Source: Pseudomonadota bacterium (GTDB lineage: Bacteria; Pseudomonadota; Alphaproteobacteria; UBA8366; JADFVY01). From it: a stretch of 8,019 bases of DNA. Of the stretch, positions 6,062 to 8,019 are shown piece after piece. How positions within the stretch are numbered: position 1 is the first letter of the stretch; every line of letters starts with the position of its first letter. The stretch covers positions 1 to 8,019 of the forward strand of contig DAOVHN010000094.1 of the NCBI GenBank assembly GCA_030671915.1. The letters run 5' to 3'. The position numbers and the translations under genes are program-made. Below the pieces are notes generated by a model that was not told the DNA's origin, did no database searches, and saw only the letters and a list, made by a program, of their open reading frames with translations.

Positions 6062-8019
6062 ATGGTCGAAATGAGCGAAACGGGGCTGGGCCGGGTGGCC
6101 GGTCTCTCTGCGCAAGATAGCGCGCGGCTGCTGGAATATGCGCGTCCCTGCGAGTATGCGGCCCGGGAAATGCTTTGCCGCAGGGGCGAGGCGGCGGAGC
6201 GGGTCGTCATCCTGGATGACGGCCGGGCCCACGGCGCCGAGGCGCTGGTGGCGGGCGATCACTACCTGCTCGATGTCGTGGCGGAGAGCGCGGGGCGCGG
6301 CGCCACACTGGACCGCGCGGCGCTGGCGCTGATCGAGCAGCAGGACCCGGCGCTCGCCATCGCCGCCCACCGCTGGATCGCCGGTATGCTGGCGGCGTCG
6401 TTGCGCGACATCGACGATTCGCTTTCGCGGTTAAGCGGTGCCGCCGCCGGAGCGGAGGCGGCACCCGACGGCGAAACGGGCCCGGTAGATGCCGAAACGC
6501 TGGATTTCCTGAGACTGCTTTCCTTCTTCCGGGAATTCAACAACGACGAGGTCGCGCGCCTGGCGGCGTTCGCCCACCAATGGCAGATACCTGCCGGCCG
6601 GCGCGTCGTCGGCGAAGGCGATATCGGCCGCTCCTGCTTCATCCTGGTCTCCGGTTCGGTCGCCATCACCCGGGCCGCCGGCGATCGCACGGTCCATCTC
6701 GCACAGATCGGGCCGGGACGCATGTTCGGCGAGGTATCGCTGATCGACAATGTGCCGTGCATCGCAACCTGCACCATTCGCGAGGATGCCGTGTTGCTGG
6801 AAATCCCCGCCGCCGGTTTCGAACAGCTTCTGGGCGAAGGCTCGGACCTGTCGCTCAAATTCCTGAAAGCGGTCAACCGCAACATCGCCAAGGCGCTGGA
6901 AGGCGCGCTCGCCCCGGTGGGCGGGCATGGAGCGACGGCTGCCGAGGCTTCTTACCATGACGCCTTCACCGACGACCGGACCGAGGCGCTGATCGAAAAG
7001 GTCCGCAATTCGGTGATCGGCGACGACGTGGTGATCGATGGGCCGTTCGGGCCGCGACGCGTGGTCTATGCGGATTACACGGCATCGGGCCGCTCGCTCG
7101 GCTTTATCGAGGATTTCATCCGCAACGAGGTCATGCCGGTCTACGCCAACACCCATACCGAATCCTCGGGCACCGGCCTGCAGACAACCCGCCTGCGCGA
7201 GGATGCAAGGCGGATCGTCCTCCAGTCGGTTGGCGGCGGCGAGGACGATGTGGTTATCTTTGCCGGGTCCGGTGCGACTGGGGCGATCGACAAGCTGATC
7301 CATGTGTTGAACCTGCGCATCCCGGCCGATCTCGATCGCGAACAAGGATTGTCGGACAAGATTCCCCCCGACCGGCGCCCCGTGGTTTTCGTCGGCCCCT
7401 ACGAGCACCATTCCAACGAGGTATCCTGGCGCGAGACCATCGCCGATGTGGTCACGATTCGCGAGGACGACAACGGCCGCATCGACATCGCCCATCTGGA
7501 AGAAGAACTGGATCATCATTCAAATCGCCCCTTGATGATCGGCAGTTTTTCCGCCGCCTCCAACGTAACCGGCATCGTCTCCGACAGCCATGCGATCTCG
7601 GCCCTGCTGCACCGGCATGGCGCCTTGTCCTTCTGGGACTACGCCGCCGCCGGCCCCTATTTGCAGATTGAGATGAACCGTGGCGGCGAGGGCAAGGACG
7701 GCAAGCTGGTCTACAAGGACGCGATCTTCATTTCGCCGCACAAATTCGTCGGCGGGCCGGGCACGCCCGGCCTGCTGATCGCCAAACGGCGCCTGTTCCA
7801 GAACTCGGTGCCCGCCGTGCCCGGCGGCGGAACGGTGGCTTTCGTCACGCCCGATTATCATCATTATCTCGACGACCCCGAACATCGCGAGGAAGGCGGC
7901 ACGCCGGCGATAATCGAATCGATCCGCGCGGGCCTGGTGTTCCAGCTCAAGGATGCGGTCGGCGCCCATAACATCCATGCGCGCGAGACCAACTTCCTGC
8001 ACCGCGCCCTGGAATACTG
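6062..8019 (+). CDS. Cyclic-nucleotide-binding-like domains fused to class V (SufS/NifS-like) PLP enzyme, 3' truncated by window edge
   Basis: The frame runs from ATG 6062 (GGGAGG at 6049-6054) to the window end without a stop: 652 codons. Residues about 10-115 look like a degenerate CNB fold (REMLCRRGEAAERVVILDDG). Residues 149-285 are a full CNB domain (FILVSGSVAI, then FGEVSLIDN at 222-230), but the arginine expected after the proline is C233. From residue 334 comes a PLP-dependent fold type I enzyme: NTHTESSG, GSGATGAI (402-409), EHHSNEV (448-454), SAASNVTG, D526 (PLP ring partner) and K561 in SPHKFVGGPGTPG, the expected Schiff-base lysine. These are class V motifs, closest in style to SufS. 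The catalytic cysteine of a desulfurase would lie beyond the window, so desulfurase activity is unproven. No signal peptide is seen, so it is probably cytoplasmic. A second ATG is at 6071. Confidence 0.92.
   Translation, partial: MVEMSETGLGRVAGLSAQDSARLLEYARPCEYAAREMLCRRGEAAERVVILDDGRAHGAEALVAGDHYLLDVVAESAGRGATLDRAALALIEQQDPALAIAAHRWIAGMLAASLRDIDDSLSRLSGAAAGAEAAPDGETGPVDAETLDFLRLLSFFREFNNDEVARLAAFAHQWQIPAGRRVVGEGDIGRSCFILVSGSVAITRAAGDRTVHLAQIGPGRMFGEVSLIDNVPCIATCTIREDAVLLEIPAAGFEQLLGEGSDLSLKFLKAVNRNIAKALEGALAPVGGHGATAAEASYHDAFTDDRTEALIEKVRNSVIGDDVVIDGPFGPRRVVYADYTASGRSLGFIEDFIRNEVMPVYANTHTESSGTGLQTTRLREDARRIVLQSVGGGEDDVVIFAGSGATGAIDKLIHVLNLRIPADLDREQGLSDKIPPDRRPVVFVGPYEHHSNEVSWRETIADVVTIREDDNGRIDIAHLEEELDHHSNRPLMIGSFSAASNVTGIVSDSHAISALLHRHGALSFWDYAAAGPYLQIEMNRGGEGKDGKLVYKDAIFISPHKFVGGPGTPGLLIAKRRLFQNSVPAVPGGGTVAFVTPDYHHYLDDPEHREEGGTPAIIESIRAGLVFQLKDAVGAHNIHARETNFLHRALEY

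Noticed and set aside
6431..7519. 362-codon open frame on the minus strand
   Set aside because: It is antisense to the CNB-aminotransferase gene, whose plus frame carries recognisable catalytic motifs. No motif is seen in the minus product.
1..8019. CRISPR arrays, tRNA or rRNA genes, insertion-sequence ends
   Set aside because: I saw no regularly spaced repeats, cloverleaf-type sequence, rRNA-like stretch or transposase on either strand.

Overview
The window looks like a chromosomal segment of a GC-rich Gram-negative bacterium, most likely an alphaproteobacterium (Rhodospirillales-like). This rests on the style of the chemoreceptor tail, the general codon bias and the protein families. It is an inference, because no 16S or other phylogenetic marker is present.

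Layout, left to right. (1) The last 153 codons of a methyl-accepting chemotaxis protein run from the left edge to 464. (2) A short stretch follows with a possible 47-residue hydrophobic protein (570-713) and a strong rho-independent terminator (748-784). (3) Positions 785-1499 are AT-richer and carry only one weakly supported small ORF (963-1286), a pair of 10-bp direct repeats and a weak hairpin. (4) A 1,367-codon gene (1500-5603) is the centre of interest. (5) A 458-bp gap contains a GC-rich hairpin, a palindrome and a good sigma70-like promoter. (6) A gene starts at 6062 and runs off the right edge. It encodes tandem cyclic-nucleotide-binding-like domains fused to a class V, SufS/NifS-like PLP-dependent enzyme.

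The 1500-5603 gene fuses modules normally found in separate proteins. In order they are: signal peptide or anchor, two more membrane segments, two rhodanese (sulfurtransferase) domains, a YidC/Oxa1 insertase-like five-helix core, a PEP synthase-type ATP-binding domain, a rifampin-phosphotransferase-like middle region, and a C-terminal phosphohistidine swivel domain. Positive-inside charges predict that the rhodanese pair is periplasmic, where YidC of Gram-negative bacteria carries its P1 domain, and that the ATP-dependent phosphotransfer half is cytoplasmic. I know of no described protein with this architecture. It is the best candidate here for an undescribed system.

The neighbouring PLP enzyme belongs to the cysteine desulfurase superfamily, so a sulfur theme (desulfurase plus rhodanese) is tempting. 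However, the gene has its own promoter, and the topology puts the two activities on opposite sides of the membrane. Direct sulfur relay between them is therefore only a hypothesis.
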